A stretch of 64,000 bases of DNA. Source: JBOGCH01 sp051656645 (lineage in GTDB: Bacteria; Bacteroidota; Bacteroidia; Bacteroidales; Marinifilaceae). Where the stretch lies: the NCBI GenBank assembly GCA_051656645.1, contig JBOGCH010000022.1, positions 41,451 to 105,450 of the forward strand. Reading direction: 5' to 3'. This document shows, one piece after another, positions 52,793 through 62,069 of this stretch. How positions within the stretch are numbered: the stretch's first letter is position 1; each line of letters opens with the position of its first letter. The notes beneath the pieces are model-generated. The model was not told where the DNA came from. It ran no database searches and saw only the letters and a list, made by a program, of their open reading frames with translations. Both the position numbers and the translations under genes were made by a program.

Positions 52793-53593
52793 TTATTGAT
52801 TTTCATTTTCTTCTAGATCAGTTGGTTGTTCTATTCTATCAAAATAGACTAATTCACCTGTTTCCTCGTCAACTTTAGGCCACCAAGGATCTAACTTCCT
52901 AGCAATTTCAACCTTTGTATGAATTATGGCTCCGTTGTTTAATTCAAATCCTAATTTGTACGGATCATTAAATCTTGCGTCGACAAACATGAGAGCCTTC
53001 CATTTTTCGGGATGATAAAATCCTAATTTCTTTTGCATACTTGGTACATTTTCCAAATCCCACCAAGAAGGCTCAGACATATAATTATCAACTCTAATCA
53101 TGATTTCTTGGGCAGCTTCAATTCCAATGCTAAAATCGTCACTTGCTCCCAAACGAAGTACTAACGTATGCTCTTCTGCTTTCCGAAAGCTTGTACTAAA
53201 GTTAGAGCGATCAATAATAATGTCTATATCTGTAATATATGAATTTGCTGGCATTATAAATGAATCCGCTAACGGTAAATAATGCTTTCCTTTAATCATT
53301 GACGTTTTTAGATTGCCTTTTTTATTTGCTTCAACTACTTCAACTTTAAAATGTCTGTCATGAGGAGCCTGACGACCAATATAAGTAACACTTAGTCTAA
53401 CAGTATCAAACACTATTTCTTTAGGACGTAATCCGAGTGAAAACTTTAATGAATCCACTGGACTAAAAATCCCGCTAGTCATATTTCCTGAGAAATATAT
53501 TCCATCTGTTTCTTCAAAAGCTGTGTCAACAGCTTGTTCACTACAGCTTAGTACTATAAGAAGAAATATAAAAAGAAGGTGTATTTTATTCAT
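52793..53593 (-). CDS. DUF4843 family lipoprotein
   Basis: This 266-residue lipoprotein (ATG at 53593, MNKIHLLF; 53608 is an in-frame alternative; lipobox VLSC) has the family features: DGIYFSGNMTSG after the signal, FSLGLRPKEIVFDTVRLSVTYIG in outline, and LGFYHPEKWKALMFVDARF. DUF4843 proteins occur in SusCD loci and are thought to be surface lipoproteins, with no known ligand. It lies 32 bp after susD. Confidence 0.83.
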   Translation of the reverse strand: MNKIHLLFIFLLIVLSCSEQAVDTAFEETDGIYFSGNMTSGIFSPVDSLKFSLGLRPKEIVFDTVRLSVTYIGRQAPHDRHFKVEVVEANKKGNLKTSMIKGKHYLPLADSFIMPANSYITDIDIIIDRSNFSTSFRKAEEHTLVLRLGASDDFSIGIEAAQEIMIRVDNYMSEPSWWDLENVPSMQKKLGFYHPEKWKALMFVDARFNDPYKLGFELNNGAIIHTKVEIARKLDPWWPKVDEETGELVYFDRIEQPTDLEENENQ

Positions 53594-53625
53594 ATCTAAT
53601 TTTTTCATAAAATGATATTGCTTTA

Positions 53626-55080
53626 TTATTGTTGGATATTACCATTTTCAATCTCCGAAAGAGGTATTGGTAAAACAAAGGTTTGATTACTAGCAGGGAT
53701 TGCAGTAGCTACACCATCACGTAGAATGTCATGATTAAGCCTTTTATACATAAAAAATAGTTGTCCCTCACCTGGAAACTCTCTACGCATTTCTTTGATA
53801 TATTCAGACACTGAAAATATTGGAGTTTCTGCACTATCTCCAATCCGTGCTTTTCTTATTATGCTTAGGTATTCCTTTCCTTTTTCTGTATCACCATTTA
53901 AATACGTTTCTGCTAATATCATATACATTTCAGACAAACGTATAAGTGGAATTTTAGAAAAATAATTCTTGGAATTGTCCTTACTTGCATAATATTTTTT
54001 CATTCTTGTACTTAAATTCCCAACAGTAAACCACTCCATCCAACGAATATCTGTGGAAGGAAGATCATAGTTCGTTGCGTACGTTATAGTGAAAGGTAGT
54101 GGTACATCGCGCGTGTTATCACTCTCCTTTAATAGCATTGAATAAGCTTTTTCTGATATTCCTTTATTTCGAAGTGAAAAGATATGCTCATCAGATAATA
54201 ACATATCTTTTAGGTCATTATTACTTTGTTGGGCTAACTTTGTCCTATCGAATATTGCAAAACATTTTGAATCAATAACTTCTTGAGCCTTGATTCTAGC
54301 GTTGTAGTTATCACCTTTAGCTAAATAAATACGCGCCATGATAGCCTTAACTCCATAATAATTAATTCTTGCTACATACTTATCGGCCAGATTCCTAAAG
54401 GGCGCAGATTCATCCTTCATGGTAGCAATGTTTTGTCCGATTATTGGGTCATTTTTAAGATATTCCTCAGCCTCCAGTAAATCTTTAAGTATTAAATCTA
54501 GTGTTTCCGATGTCGTATAGAGATCTGGTAATGTGACTCCAAACTTTATATTATAAGGCACGCGTTTAGCATTGCCATCGTTTTTCACATCGGGGGCAAA
54601 GAGACGTATTAAATCGAAAAACAAATACGAGCGTAATCCCAGTGCTTCACCGCGAATTAAATGTAACTCCTCTGTTGTTAATAACGATGCATTTTTCTCA
54701 CTCCACAAAAGAATATTGTTCAACGATTCTATATTATAGTATATTCTCTTCCACCATGCATCCACTACATTATTTCTAAATGATTGATTTAAAAAGTTTA
54801 AATCTTTTGTTTCAGTAAACTCTACAGGCAATCGACTATAATCATAAAGTTGTCCCATGACATCCAAAGAACCATAAGATAATTCGTATCCGTACAAAGT
54901 TGAACTTGATAAATCGGCATAAACGCCTGCCAACGCCTTATAGAAGCCCGATGCACGACTAAATAACTCACTTTCTTCAACTCTATTTACAAGTTCAACA
55001 TCTAACCATGAATTACACGAGCTCCATGATAAACATAATAAAGCTACGATAGTATGTTGTATTATATTTCTAATTTTCAT
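53626..55080 (-). CDS. SusD/RagB family lipoprotein
   Basis: This 484-residue protein has a lipoprotein signal (lipobox WSSC, Cys22). It has the all-helical SusD fold with tetratricopeptide-like repeats: DAWWKRIYYNIESLN near the start, GEALGLRSYLFFDLIRLF, and the C-terminal PIPLSEIENGNIQQ. It binds the ligand and forms the lid over the SusC pore on the cell surface. The locus substrate cannot be read from it. Confidence 0.92.
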   Translation of the reverse strand: MKIRNIIQHTIVALLCLSWSSCNSWLDVELVNRVEESELFSRASGFYKALAGVYADLSSSTLYGYELSYGSLDVMGQLYDYSRLPVEFTETKDLNFLNQSFRNNVVDAWWKRIYYNIESLNNILLWSEKNASLLTTEELHLIRGEALGLRSYLFFDLIRLFAPDVKNDGNAKRVPYNIKFGVTLPDLYTTSETLDLILKDLLEAEEYLKNDPIIGQNIATMKDESAPFRNLADKYVARINYYGVKAIMARIYLAKGDNYNARIKAQEVIDSKCFAIFDRTKLAQQSNNDLKDMLLSDEHIFSLRNKGISEKAYSMLLKESDNTRDVPLPFTITYATNYDLPSTDIRWMEWFTVGNLSTRMKKYYASKDNSKNYFSKIPLIRLSEMYMILAETYLNGDTEKGKEYLSIIRKARIGDSAETPIFSVSEYIKEMRREFPGEGQLFFMYKRLNHDILRDGVATAIPASNQTFVLPIPLSEIENGNIQQ

Positions 55081-55091
55081 TTATTTCGATA

Positions 55092-58000
55092 TTAAAATGT
55101 TACACTTAGTCCTGCAGTATAGGTGCGAGCAAAGGGATAACTTAGCCCTCGCTCTTGCTTTATTGTAGAAAGACGAAACAAGTCGGTTGTCGAGAAATTT
55201 ACTTTTAATCGGTCAGCACCAATTGTTTGAGCCATTTTTAATGGCAAATCATAAGATGCTGTGACTGTTTGGAGCGAAAATAAATTGTCATCAAACGTGA
55301 AACGAGTTGTTTGAAAGGGAGTGCGTCGATCTCTTATACTTTTAAAGAATACGTCATCACCTTCATTCTTCCATCTTTCATTTAAGGCTCTCCGGTCTGC
55401 ATTTGCGTATGGATTTGCTCCCTCTACTTTCGTTGCTAAGGTTCCATTATATATTTTGCCACCCCACTTGTAATTAAACAGAAGATAAAGGTTAAAACCT
55501 CCCCAATTAAAATTACTTGAAATATTACCTTCAGCTTTAGGTAACATATCTCCAACTATTATCTTATCTGTTGGATCATAATCAAAAGTTTTTGTACCAT
55601 CCAGTTTATAGAATACCTCTTGTCCAGTTTTTGGGTCTATTCCTGCCGACTCCACAAGCATTAATGCTGATTGTGAACGACCTTCTGCATATTGACGTAG
55701 TATATCCTTTCCTTTATTATAATCCGGATTTAATGCATTTTCATTTAATTTTTGTACGGTATTGGAAAGTTTTACAATCTTATTGGTATTATGGAACATT
55801 GCTAATGTGGTGCTCCAGTTAATTCTATGTTTCTTGTTCTCTATCCATGTTATTCTTAAGCGTCCATCCCATCCATTATTTCTCGATTTCCCCACATTTT
55901 CCTGATAAGAACTAAATCCCGATGAAGGAGCAACATCAACTGGCATTAAAAGATTATCAGTGGTTTTACTATAAATATCAAAGAATAGCTGAATTCTGTT
56001 TTTTAAGATTGTTAAGTCTATACCCGCATTATAAGCAATTGTATTTTGCCATTTTAAGTTAGGATTTCCATATCCATTAAGAGCTGCACCATATATTCCA
56101 TTATACTCATTAGAGAAGTTATAATAATATACTGTTAATGCTTGATCGGATGAGAATTCTACACTCCCCGTACTACCTACGGAACCACGTAATTTTAAAC
56201 TGAAATCATCATTTCCTTGTAGAAAATGCTCATTATGAATATTCCAAGCAACTCCTAATGACCAGAAGGGAGCAAAACGGGAGTCTTTGCCAAACTTACT
56301 TGAACCATCGGTACGGAATGAACCGTCAATAAAATAACGATTATCATAACCATAGTTTAAATTAGCAAAGAAACCTGCTAGCTTCGATTTATCAAAAACT
56401 CCACGAGGCGTACTCTTCTCTGCAAACTGTGTAGCAGCACCTATAAAATCGATATAATCATCGACAAAACCGGTAGCTGTAAAACCAGAACCTTTAAGTT
56501 CATTAATCATCATATTGGCTCCTAAACCAAGATTCACTGAATGTAATTGGGCAAATGTGCGGGATAATTGTAATGTAACACTACCATCGATTTTATGATC
56601 CTTCGACTTGTCCTCCGAATAACTACCTCTCTTTGTGTCTTCTTTCTCAGAACGAAATTCAACAGAACCCGGCGATAGATAAACCTCTTTATCATACAAA
56701 TTCTTTGTATAAGAAACATTTCCACGTAAACGTATTCCTTCAGTAATCCACCAATCAGCACTAAATCTATCCTGAATCATTGTATTTTCTCCTCTATTAA
56801 AGTTTGGCAATGTAGGATTAATTAAAGGGTTCGCTTGTCCACCATAGTATTCTGCAATCATATTTCCATTGTCATCATAAATCCTATCACAAGGATTTAG
56901 TGCTGCATAGGTTGAAAAAACGCCATAAGGGGAGTTCTTTTCTTTGATCTGCTCAGTGCTAAGAATGTTATTGATATATAATTTTTTTCCTATGTTATAA
57001 TTGAAGTTTACGCTTAGTCCTAAACGGTCACGTCCAGATTGTTTCATGACTCCTTTATCTGTATCATATCTTAAGTCTATACCATAACGAAATTCAGCTC
57101 CTCCCCCTTCGAATGAAAGAGAATAACGTTGGTTTACACTAGTTTGCAAGGGTGCTGACAGCCAATAAGTATCCACACCTCTTTCAACATCCTTTAAACG
57201 TTCATTATACTTGCGATTACGATATTCTTGTTCCTGTCTATCATCCGATTCCCAGATTCCAGCAAGGCGTTCAAACTCAAGTTTCTCTCTACCATTCATT
57301 AAGTCATAATCTCTTAAGTCAGGTGTAGACACATTAAAATTTGCATTGAATGTTGTTCTTATTTTTCCTGCTAATGGACGCTTTGTTGTAATTAAGATTA
57401 CTCCGTTAGCTCCACGTGATCCATACAATGAAGTTGCAGATGCATCTTTGAGAATAGTTGTGGACTCTACTCTATTTATATCCATGTCATAAATTTGACG
57501 AGCTGTTACCTCTATTCCGTCAAGTACATATATAGGCGCATTAGGATTTAATTGAGCAGCATCAGAACTTGAACGTAAATCAAAGCCATTCTCTCCACGC
57601 ACAGTAATCTCAGGTAATTTATTAGGATCAGAACCAAATTGTACATTATCTGCAATTCGAATTGATGGATCAATAGCACTCAATGTTTGTAATATATTAA
57701 GTGCACCTACCTTTTTCATTTCTTCGGCAGTTGCCGTAACAGCCGAACCCGTATAACTAGATATTTTTTTCTCAAATATACCTTTTACCACCACTTCTTC
57801 CATCTCAGTAACATTCTCTATCATTACAATATTCAAATGCTTTTGACCTTTATATATTACCTCTTGCGGCTCCATTCCGACAAATGTAAATACCAAGACA
57901 ATGTCCTTCATTTGTGGTACCGCCAATTTGAATTCTCCATCCACATTTGATGTTACACCTATCGTTGTATTCTTTATTTGAATAGTAACACCAGGCAGAA

Positions 58001-58445
58001 CCTGTTTCATAACATCTTTAACAACACCTTCTATTGTCATTACATTATCAGCTTTCTCCTCTTGTCTTTTTATAACAATTACGTTATCTACTAATTGATA
58101 CTTAAGACTTGTGTTACTGAAACACTGATCAAGAATAGTTGAGATACCTGTTTCATTGACTTGAATTGTTCTATTTCCTAAAGCATGAATTTGCTCATCA
58201 TTATACAGAAAAGTATACTTACTCTGTTTTTCTATAAGTTTTAAAATTCCGGCTACTCCTTGATTCTCAACATGAATAGTTACCCGTTCTAGTTTTAGAC
58301 TAGAGTTTGCCAGAGCTATCTGCGTATTTAACATTGATGCCCATAGCAGCATTATCAATGTTTTTAAGCATTTGCTCAAAAAGTCAGATCGATATGATCT
58401 ACATCTTGTTACAGTTCGCATAATTATATTATTTGGGTTAGACAT
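55092..58445 (-). CDS. SusC/RagA TonB-linked outer-membrane transporter
   Basis: This 1117-residue protein has an N-terminal signal (58421 is an alternative ATG), an STN domain (about 50-125), a carboxypeptidase-like domain (about 135-215), a plug with the SusC box (KDASATSLYGSRGANGVILI), and a C-terminal beta barrel ending in SVTF. The STN domain shows that it signals to the FecR anti-sigma factor encoded just upstream. It imports a large substrate together with SusD, energised by TonB. Confidence 0.93.
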   Translation of the reverse strand: MSNPNNIIMRTVTRCRSYRSDFLSKCLKTLIMLLWASMLNTQIALANSSLKLERVTIHVENQGVAGILKLIEKQSKYTFLYNDEQIHALGNRTIQVNETGISTILDQCFSNTSLKYQLVDNVIVIKRQEEKADNVMTIEGVVKDVMKQVLPGVTIQIKNTTIGVTSNVDGEFKLAVPQMKDIVLVFTFVGMEPQEVIYKGQKHLNIVMIENVTEMEEVVVKGIFEKKISSYTGSAVTATAEEMKKVGALNILQTLSAIDPSIRIADNVQFGSDPNKLPEITVRGENGFDLRSSSDAAQLNPNAPIYVLDGIEVTARQIYDMDINRVESTTILKDASATSLYGSRGANGVILITTKRPLAGKIRTTFNANFNVSTPDLRDYDLMNGREKLEFERLAGIWESDDRQEQEYRNRKYNERLKDVERGVDTYWLSAPLQTSVNQRYSLSFEGGGAEFRYGIDLRYDTDKGVMKQSGRDRLGLSVNFNYNIGKKLYINNILSTEQIKEKNSPYGVFSTYAALNPCDRIYDDNGNMIAEYYGGQANPLINPTLPNFNRGENTMIQDRFSADWWITEGIRLRGNVSYTKNLYDKEVYLSPGSVEFRSEKEDTKRGSYSEDKSKDHKIDGSVTLQLSRTFAQLHSVNLGLGANMMINELKGSGFTATGFVDDYIDFIGAATQFAEKSTPRGVFDKSKLAGFFANLNYGYDNRYFIDGSFRTDGSSKFGKDSRFAPFWSLGVAWNIHNEHFLQGNDDFSLKLRGSVGSTGSVEFSSDQALTVYYYNFSNEYNGIYGAALNGYGNPNLKWQNTIAYNAGIDLTILKNRIQLFFDIYSKTTDNLLMPVDVAPSSGFSSYQENVGKSRNNGWDGRLRITWIENKKHRINWSTTLAMFHNTNKIVKLSNTVQKLNENALNPDYNKGKDILRQYAEGRSQSALMLVESAGIDPKTGQEVFYKLDGTKTFDYDPTDKIIVGDMLPKAEGNISSNFNWGGFNLYLLFNYKWGGKIYNGTLATKVEGANPYANADRRALNERWKNEGDDVFFKSIRDRRTPFQTTRFTFDDNLFSLQTVTASYDLPLKMAQTIGADRLKVNFSTTDLFRLSTIKQERGLSYPFARTYTAGLSVTF

Positions 58446-58458
58446 TTATCAAAACTTT

Positions 58459-59631
58459 TTATTGCTTGGAAACGCAAATCTCATTTTCAGCTATACTGAA
58501 TTTTATCAAATTAGTGCACTCAATTAGCTTCAGTACATCTTCTATGGACGCATGCCGAGGTATATTCCCAGTAAAATGCAATTTTTCTATACTCTCATCA
58601 ATGAGTATAAAATCTAGATCATACCATCTCGATAAAATAGAGAGTACCTCTTTTAGTGGCTTCGACCTAAAAATAAAGCGTCCATCTCTCCATGCAATAT
58701 GCTCATCAACATCAACATTATCAACACTTAAAGTTCCTGTTTCGAGTTTTGCTTGTTGGCCGGGAATTAATATTAGTTTTTCATCATAAGTTTCTATCTC
58801 AACTCTTCCACTTATCAGTGTTGTTCGTACAATATTATCATGTGTTGAGATATTAAAAGAAGTTCCCATTACCTTAACATTCATATTCTCCATTTCTACA
58901 ACAAAAGGCACATTTTCATTCCTATGAACATCAAATATCGCTTCCCCGGTTAATCGAACACGCCTTGTATCTTTAGTGAATACAAGTGGAAATTCAAGAA
59001 CTGACTCAGAATTAAGCCAAACAACTGTTCCATCAGATAATGTTAATTTATACTCTCCGCCACGAGGAACTACTAATCTATTAAAATCTTCGTCAACAGT
59101 AGTTTGAGTATCATCTAATATTATATGTAATCCATCTTGTGCCTCTTTTACTATATTCCCATGAATATTCGTTTCGTATGTTGTATCCTTAATGCCTAAG
59201 CTTATTCGTGCACCTTGCGCTAATTCTAAATATGGTGTATTGGTTGTAAAGGCAGTAATACATTCATCATTACTACTTGGTATATTTAGATTTTTACCAT
59301 TGTCAAGATTCGTATATATCCCCCATATAGCTACTGATATGAAACAAATTGCCGCAACGTATTTAAATAATATTTTAGTTATCGCTCTTCTAGGTTTTAT
59401 CTCTAAATTAGGAACAATTACATCCCAATCATCCGCCATTTTTTGCTTACTCTTGGAAATATATTTATGATATATACTATCATTATTGACAACCCTAGTG
59501 TATAAGGACTTATTTTCTGGAGTAGCACTTATCCATTCTTGAAGTTCATTTTCTTCAACCTCTGTTAACTCTCCAATTATATGTAAATAAAGCTTATCTA
59601 TTAGCTTCTCAGTATTTTCCTCTAGGTTCAT
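58459..59631 (-). CDS. FecR family anti-sigma factor
   Basis: This 390-residue protein has an N-terminal cytoplasmic helical domain that binds the sigma factor, and one membrane segment (about 91-110: AAICFISVAIWGIY). A FecR domain follows (about 185-295: VPRGGEYKLTLSDGTVVWLNS, GEAIFDVHRNENVPFVV), then a DUF4974 C-terminus. It holds the ECF sigma factor inactive until SusC signals ligand arrival. It lies between the sigma gene (103 bp) and susC (13 bp). Confidence 0.93.
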   Translation of the reverse strand: MNLEENTEKLIDKLYLHIIGELTEVEENELQEWISATPENKSLYTRVVNNDSIYHKYISKSKQKMADDWDVIVPNLEIKPRRAITKILFKYVAAICFISVAIWGIYTNLDNGKNLNIPSSNDECITAFTTNTPYLELAQGARISLGIKDTTYETNIHGNIVKEAQDGLHIILDDTQTTVDEDFNRLVVPRGGEYKLTLSDGTVVWLNSESVLEFPLVFTKDTRRVRLTGEAIFDVHRNENVPFVVEMENMNVKVMGTSFNISTHDNIVRTTLISGRVEIETYDEKLILIPGQQAKLETGTLSVDNVDVDEHIAWRDGRFIFRSKPLKEVLSILSRWYDLDFILIDESIEKLHFTGNIPRHASIEDVLKLIECTNLIKFSIAENEICVSKQ

Positions 59632-59734
59632 ATATATTCGTTTTATACTAATACATTTTAAACACTAATGAGGATGACACTCTATTTATAAAAAATGAAA
59701 ATTATTTTACATATTATCTTTTATTTATCCACCA

Positions 59735-60313
59735 TCACAGACCTATAAACATTTTGAGCACTAATAATTCACCTAAACGCAGTCTCAATTTTTTGCGGGC
59801 TCTACTTTTGTGCGTTTTCACCGTATTTACAGAAACATTCATTAATCGTGCTATCTCTATATTATCTTTACCTTCTAAGTGCATTAAAACAACTCGTCGT
59901 TGCTCCTCTGCAAGAGACTCTATTTCTGCAATAACCATCCGATGCACTTCTTCTTCCACAATCGCATGGTTCATATTTTCTTCATCATTTACGTAAATAT
60001 ATTCCGCCGCATATTTATCAAAATGCTTAAGAGTCTTTAAATAATTAATACAACGATGGCGTGCCACTTGGTATATATACATACGCATATGCTGCTGTGA
60101 TGTGATTGAACTACGCGTTTTCCACAGTTCAAGAAAAACCTCTTGTAAAATATCGCGCGCTAGAAATTCATCTTTCAATATTTTGGTTATAAACAACAAA
60201 AGGGCATGATAATACAATTCATAGTAATATTTAAAAGCACTAACATCACCATTCACAAATTTATATACCAAATACTCTACCTCGCTCTTATTTTTTAATA
60301 TCATACCACGCAA
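59735..60313 (-). CDS. ECF sigma-70 family sigma factor
   Basis: This 192-residue protein has sigma region 2 (about 25-90: DVSAFKYYYELYYHALLLFITKIL, then ILQEVFLELWKTRSSI) and region 4 (about 125-180: QRRVVLMHLEGKDNIEIARLMNVSVNTVKTHKSRARKKLR). It is the first gene of the operon and would drive susC under control of the FecR protein. Its own promoter probably lies in the 300 bp shared with the divergent helicase gene. Confidence 0.92.
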   Translation of the reverse strand: MRGMILKNKSEVEYLVYKFVNGDVSAFKYYYELYYHALLLFITKILKDEFLARDILQEVFLELWKTRSSITSQQHMRMYIYQVARHRCINYLKTLKHFDKYAAEYIYVNDEENMNHAIVEEEVHRMVIAEIESLAEEQRRVVLMHLEGKDNIEIARLMNVSVNTVKTHKSRARKKLRLRLGELLVLKMFIGL

Positions 60314-60612
60314 TATTGATGCTCTTTTGAATTACTATCGCACATTTACAAAATATATGCAAATATTATAAAAATATAATACATTACTAATATATACATT
60401 TCTTTAATGTTTAATTATGTATATTCATTTACTACTAGAAATATGTATTCTCATTTTTCATTTCAGCATGAAGACACATTTATAAAATAACAAACTACTC
60501 TTTATGAACTAAGTAAAATCAGATAGTGTAACCATTTTTATTATTTCAGGAATATAGTTACCTTTGCGTATAGAGTTCCCGTATAATGGGCGGGGCAAAT
60601 AATTAAGACACA
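60314..60612. other. Divergent promoter region
   Basis: About 300 bp of AT-rich DNA between the sigma factor gene (minus) and the helicase gene (plus). It holds the TACCTTTG element of the helicase; nothing else is recognisable. Confidence 0.6.
60559..60566 (+). promoter_or_regulatory. -7 element of the DEAD-box helicase
   Basis: TACCTTTG matches the -7 consensus, 47 bp before the ATG; no clear -33 box is visible. Confidence 0.55.
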
Positions 60613-61866
60613 ATGAGATTTGACGAACTTAAATTAGACGAAGGAGTGCTGCAGGGAATTGAAGCAATGAATTTCCAAGATATGACTCCCGTACAAGAAT
60701 TGACCATTCCAGTAATTTTGGAAGGTAAAGATATAATTGCATGCGCGCAAACCGGTACAGGGAAAACAGCAGCTTACTCACTACCATTGCTAAATAGATT
60801 AACACTTAGTCCGAATCATAATAATAAAATAAAAGCAGTAATCATGGTTCCAACACGTGAGTTGGCCCAACAAATTGATATGCAATTCATGGGATTTTCC
60901 TATTTTTTGCCTGTATCTACTGCTGTTGTATATGGTGGCGGAGATGGTGACAACTGGGAACAGCAAAAACGTGGTCTACGCAATGGTGCAGATATTGTTA
61001 TTGCCACACCGGGACGTTTAATTTCGCATATATCGCACAGTGATATCGATCTATCTCATGTAGAATATTTTATTCTTGACGAAGCCGACCGAATGCTCGA
61101 CATGGGATTTTATGACGATATAATGCAAATTGTAAATAAAACACCTGAGTCGCGCCAAACAATTATGTTCTCTGCAACATTACCTCCTAAAATTAGAGAA
61201 ATGGCAAAAAAAATTCTTCATAATCCAGAAGAAGTAAACATTGCTATATCTAAACCCAACGAGGCAATTCTACAGTCGGCATACGTTTGCTACGAAACAC
61301 AAAAAATGGAGATTATCAAGTCTCTGTTTTCTAAGCCGGTCAACAAAAAGGTTATCATCTTCTCTTCTTCAAAACAAAAAGTTAAGGACTTAGCTCATTC
61401 ATTGAAGCGTCTTAAACTTAACGTTGCAGCTATGCACTCTGATCTTTCACAAGAAGAAAGAGAGAAAGTAATGCTAGATTTTAAAAACAACAAAATAAAC
61501 ATTCTAGTTGCCACAGACATCGTGGCACGCGGTATAGATATTGAGGATATTGGTTTAGTACTAAACTACGATGTTCCTCATGATCCGGAGGACTACATTC
61601 ACCGTATTGGACGTACTGCACGTGCCAACACTGACGGAGTAGCCATTACATTTGTCAGTGAAGCTGAGCAGGGAAAATTTCATAAAATAGAGACATTCTT
61701 AGAGAAAACTATTTATAAAATTCCAATGCCAACTTCTATAGGCTCCGGCCCAGAGTATAATCCGGAACAATTTGAAAAACGCGGACGGAGACCATATAAT
61801 AAAGATAAAAATAGAAACTTTAAACGTTCGCCTCGAAAGGATAAAGCAGTGAAAGGCAATGAATAA
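60613..61866 (+). CDS. DEAD-box RNA helicase
   Basis: This 417-residue protein has both RecA-like domains. Motifs: Q motif with FQDMTPVQ, Walker A AQTGTGKT (45-52), PTRELAQQ, TPGRL, DEAD (156-159), SAT (in MFSATLPPK), ARGIDI and HRIGRTAR. A short basic tail (KDKNRNFKRSPRKDK) follows, as in the RhlE group. It probably acts in ribosome assembly or RNA turnover. It has a terminator just after its stop. Confidence 0.94.
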   Translation: MRFDELKLDEGVLQGIEAMNFQDMTPVQELTIPVILEGKDIIACAQTGTGKTAAYSLPLLNRLTLSPNHNNKIKAVIMVPTRELAQQIDMQFMGFSYFLPVSTAVVYGGGDGDNWEQQKRGLRNGADIVIATPGRLISHISHSDIDLSHVEYFILDEADRMLDMGFYDDIMQIVNKTPESRQTIMFSATLPPKIREMAKKILHNPEEVNIAISKPNEAILQSAYVCYETQKMEIIKSLFSKPVNKKVIIFSSSKQKVKDLAHSLKRLKLNVAAMHSDLSQEEREKVMLDFKNNKINILVATDIVARGIDIEDIGLVLNYDVPHDPEDYIHRIGRTARANTDGVAITFVSEAEQGKFHKIETFLEKTIYKIPMPTSIGSGPEYNPEQFEKRGRRPYNKDKNRNFKRSPRKDKAVKGNE

Positions 61867-61869
61867 GCT

Positions 61870-61906
61870 AAAATGGGATATTTTTTATTGAAAAATATCC
61901 CATTTT
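61870..61906 (+). terminator. Terminator of the helicase gene
   Basis: AAAATGGGATATTTTT pairs with AAAAATATCCCATTTT (16 bp) around a 5-nt loop, 3 bp after the stop codon, and a T-run follows. Confidence 0.9.
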
Positions 61907-61908
61907 TA

Positions 61909-61940
61909 TTTGCACATTCCAAGCAAATACACTACCTTTG
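61909..61940 (+). promoter_or_regulatory. Promoter of tRNA-Arg
   Basis: TTTG (61909-61912), 20 nt, then TACCTTTG (61933-61940); the tRNA begins 20 bp later. Confidence 0.85.
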
Positions 61941-61960
61941 CAGAGCAAAAGAGAAATAAT

Positions 61961-62034
61961 GGACGCGTAGCTTAATTGGATAGAGCACCTGGTTACGGCC
62001 CAGGAGGTTAGGGGTTCGACTCCCTTCGTGTTCA
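61961..62034 (+). tRNA. tRNA-Arg (anticodon ACG)
   Basis: A complete cloverleaf: acceptor GGACGCG with CGTGTTC (two G-U pairs), D arm with TTAATTGGATAG, anticodon stem CCTGG/CCAGG with loop TTACGGC (ACG), and T arm GGGGTTCGACTCCC. CCA is not encoded. Own promoter and terminator. Confidence 0.93.
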
Positions 62035-62037
62035 CAG

Positions 62038-62062
62038 AGCGTGTTACTTTTAGTAACACGCT
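62038..62062 (+). terminator. Terminator of tRNA-Arg
   Basis: AGCGTGTTACT and its perfect complement around a 3-nt loop, followed by TTTTTTT. Confidence 0.93.
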
Positions 62063-62069
62063 TTTTTTG

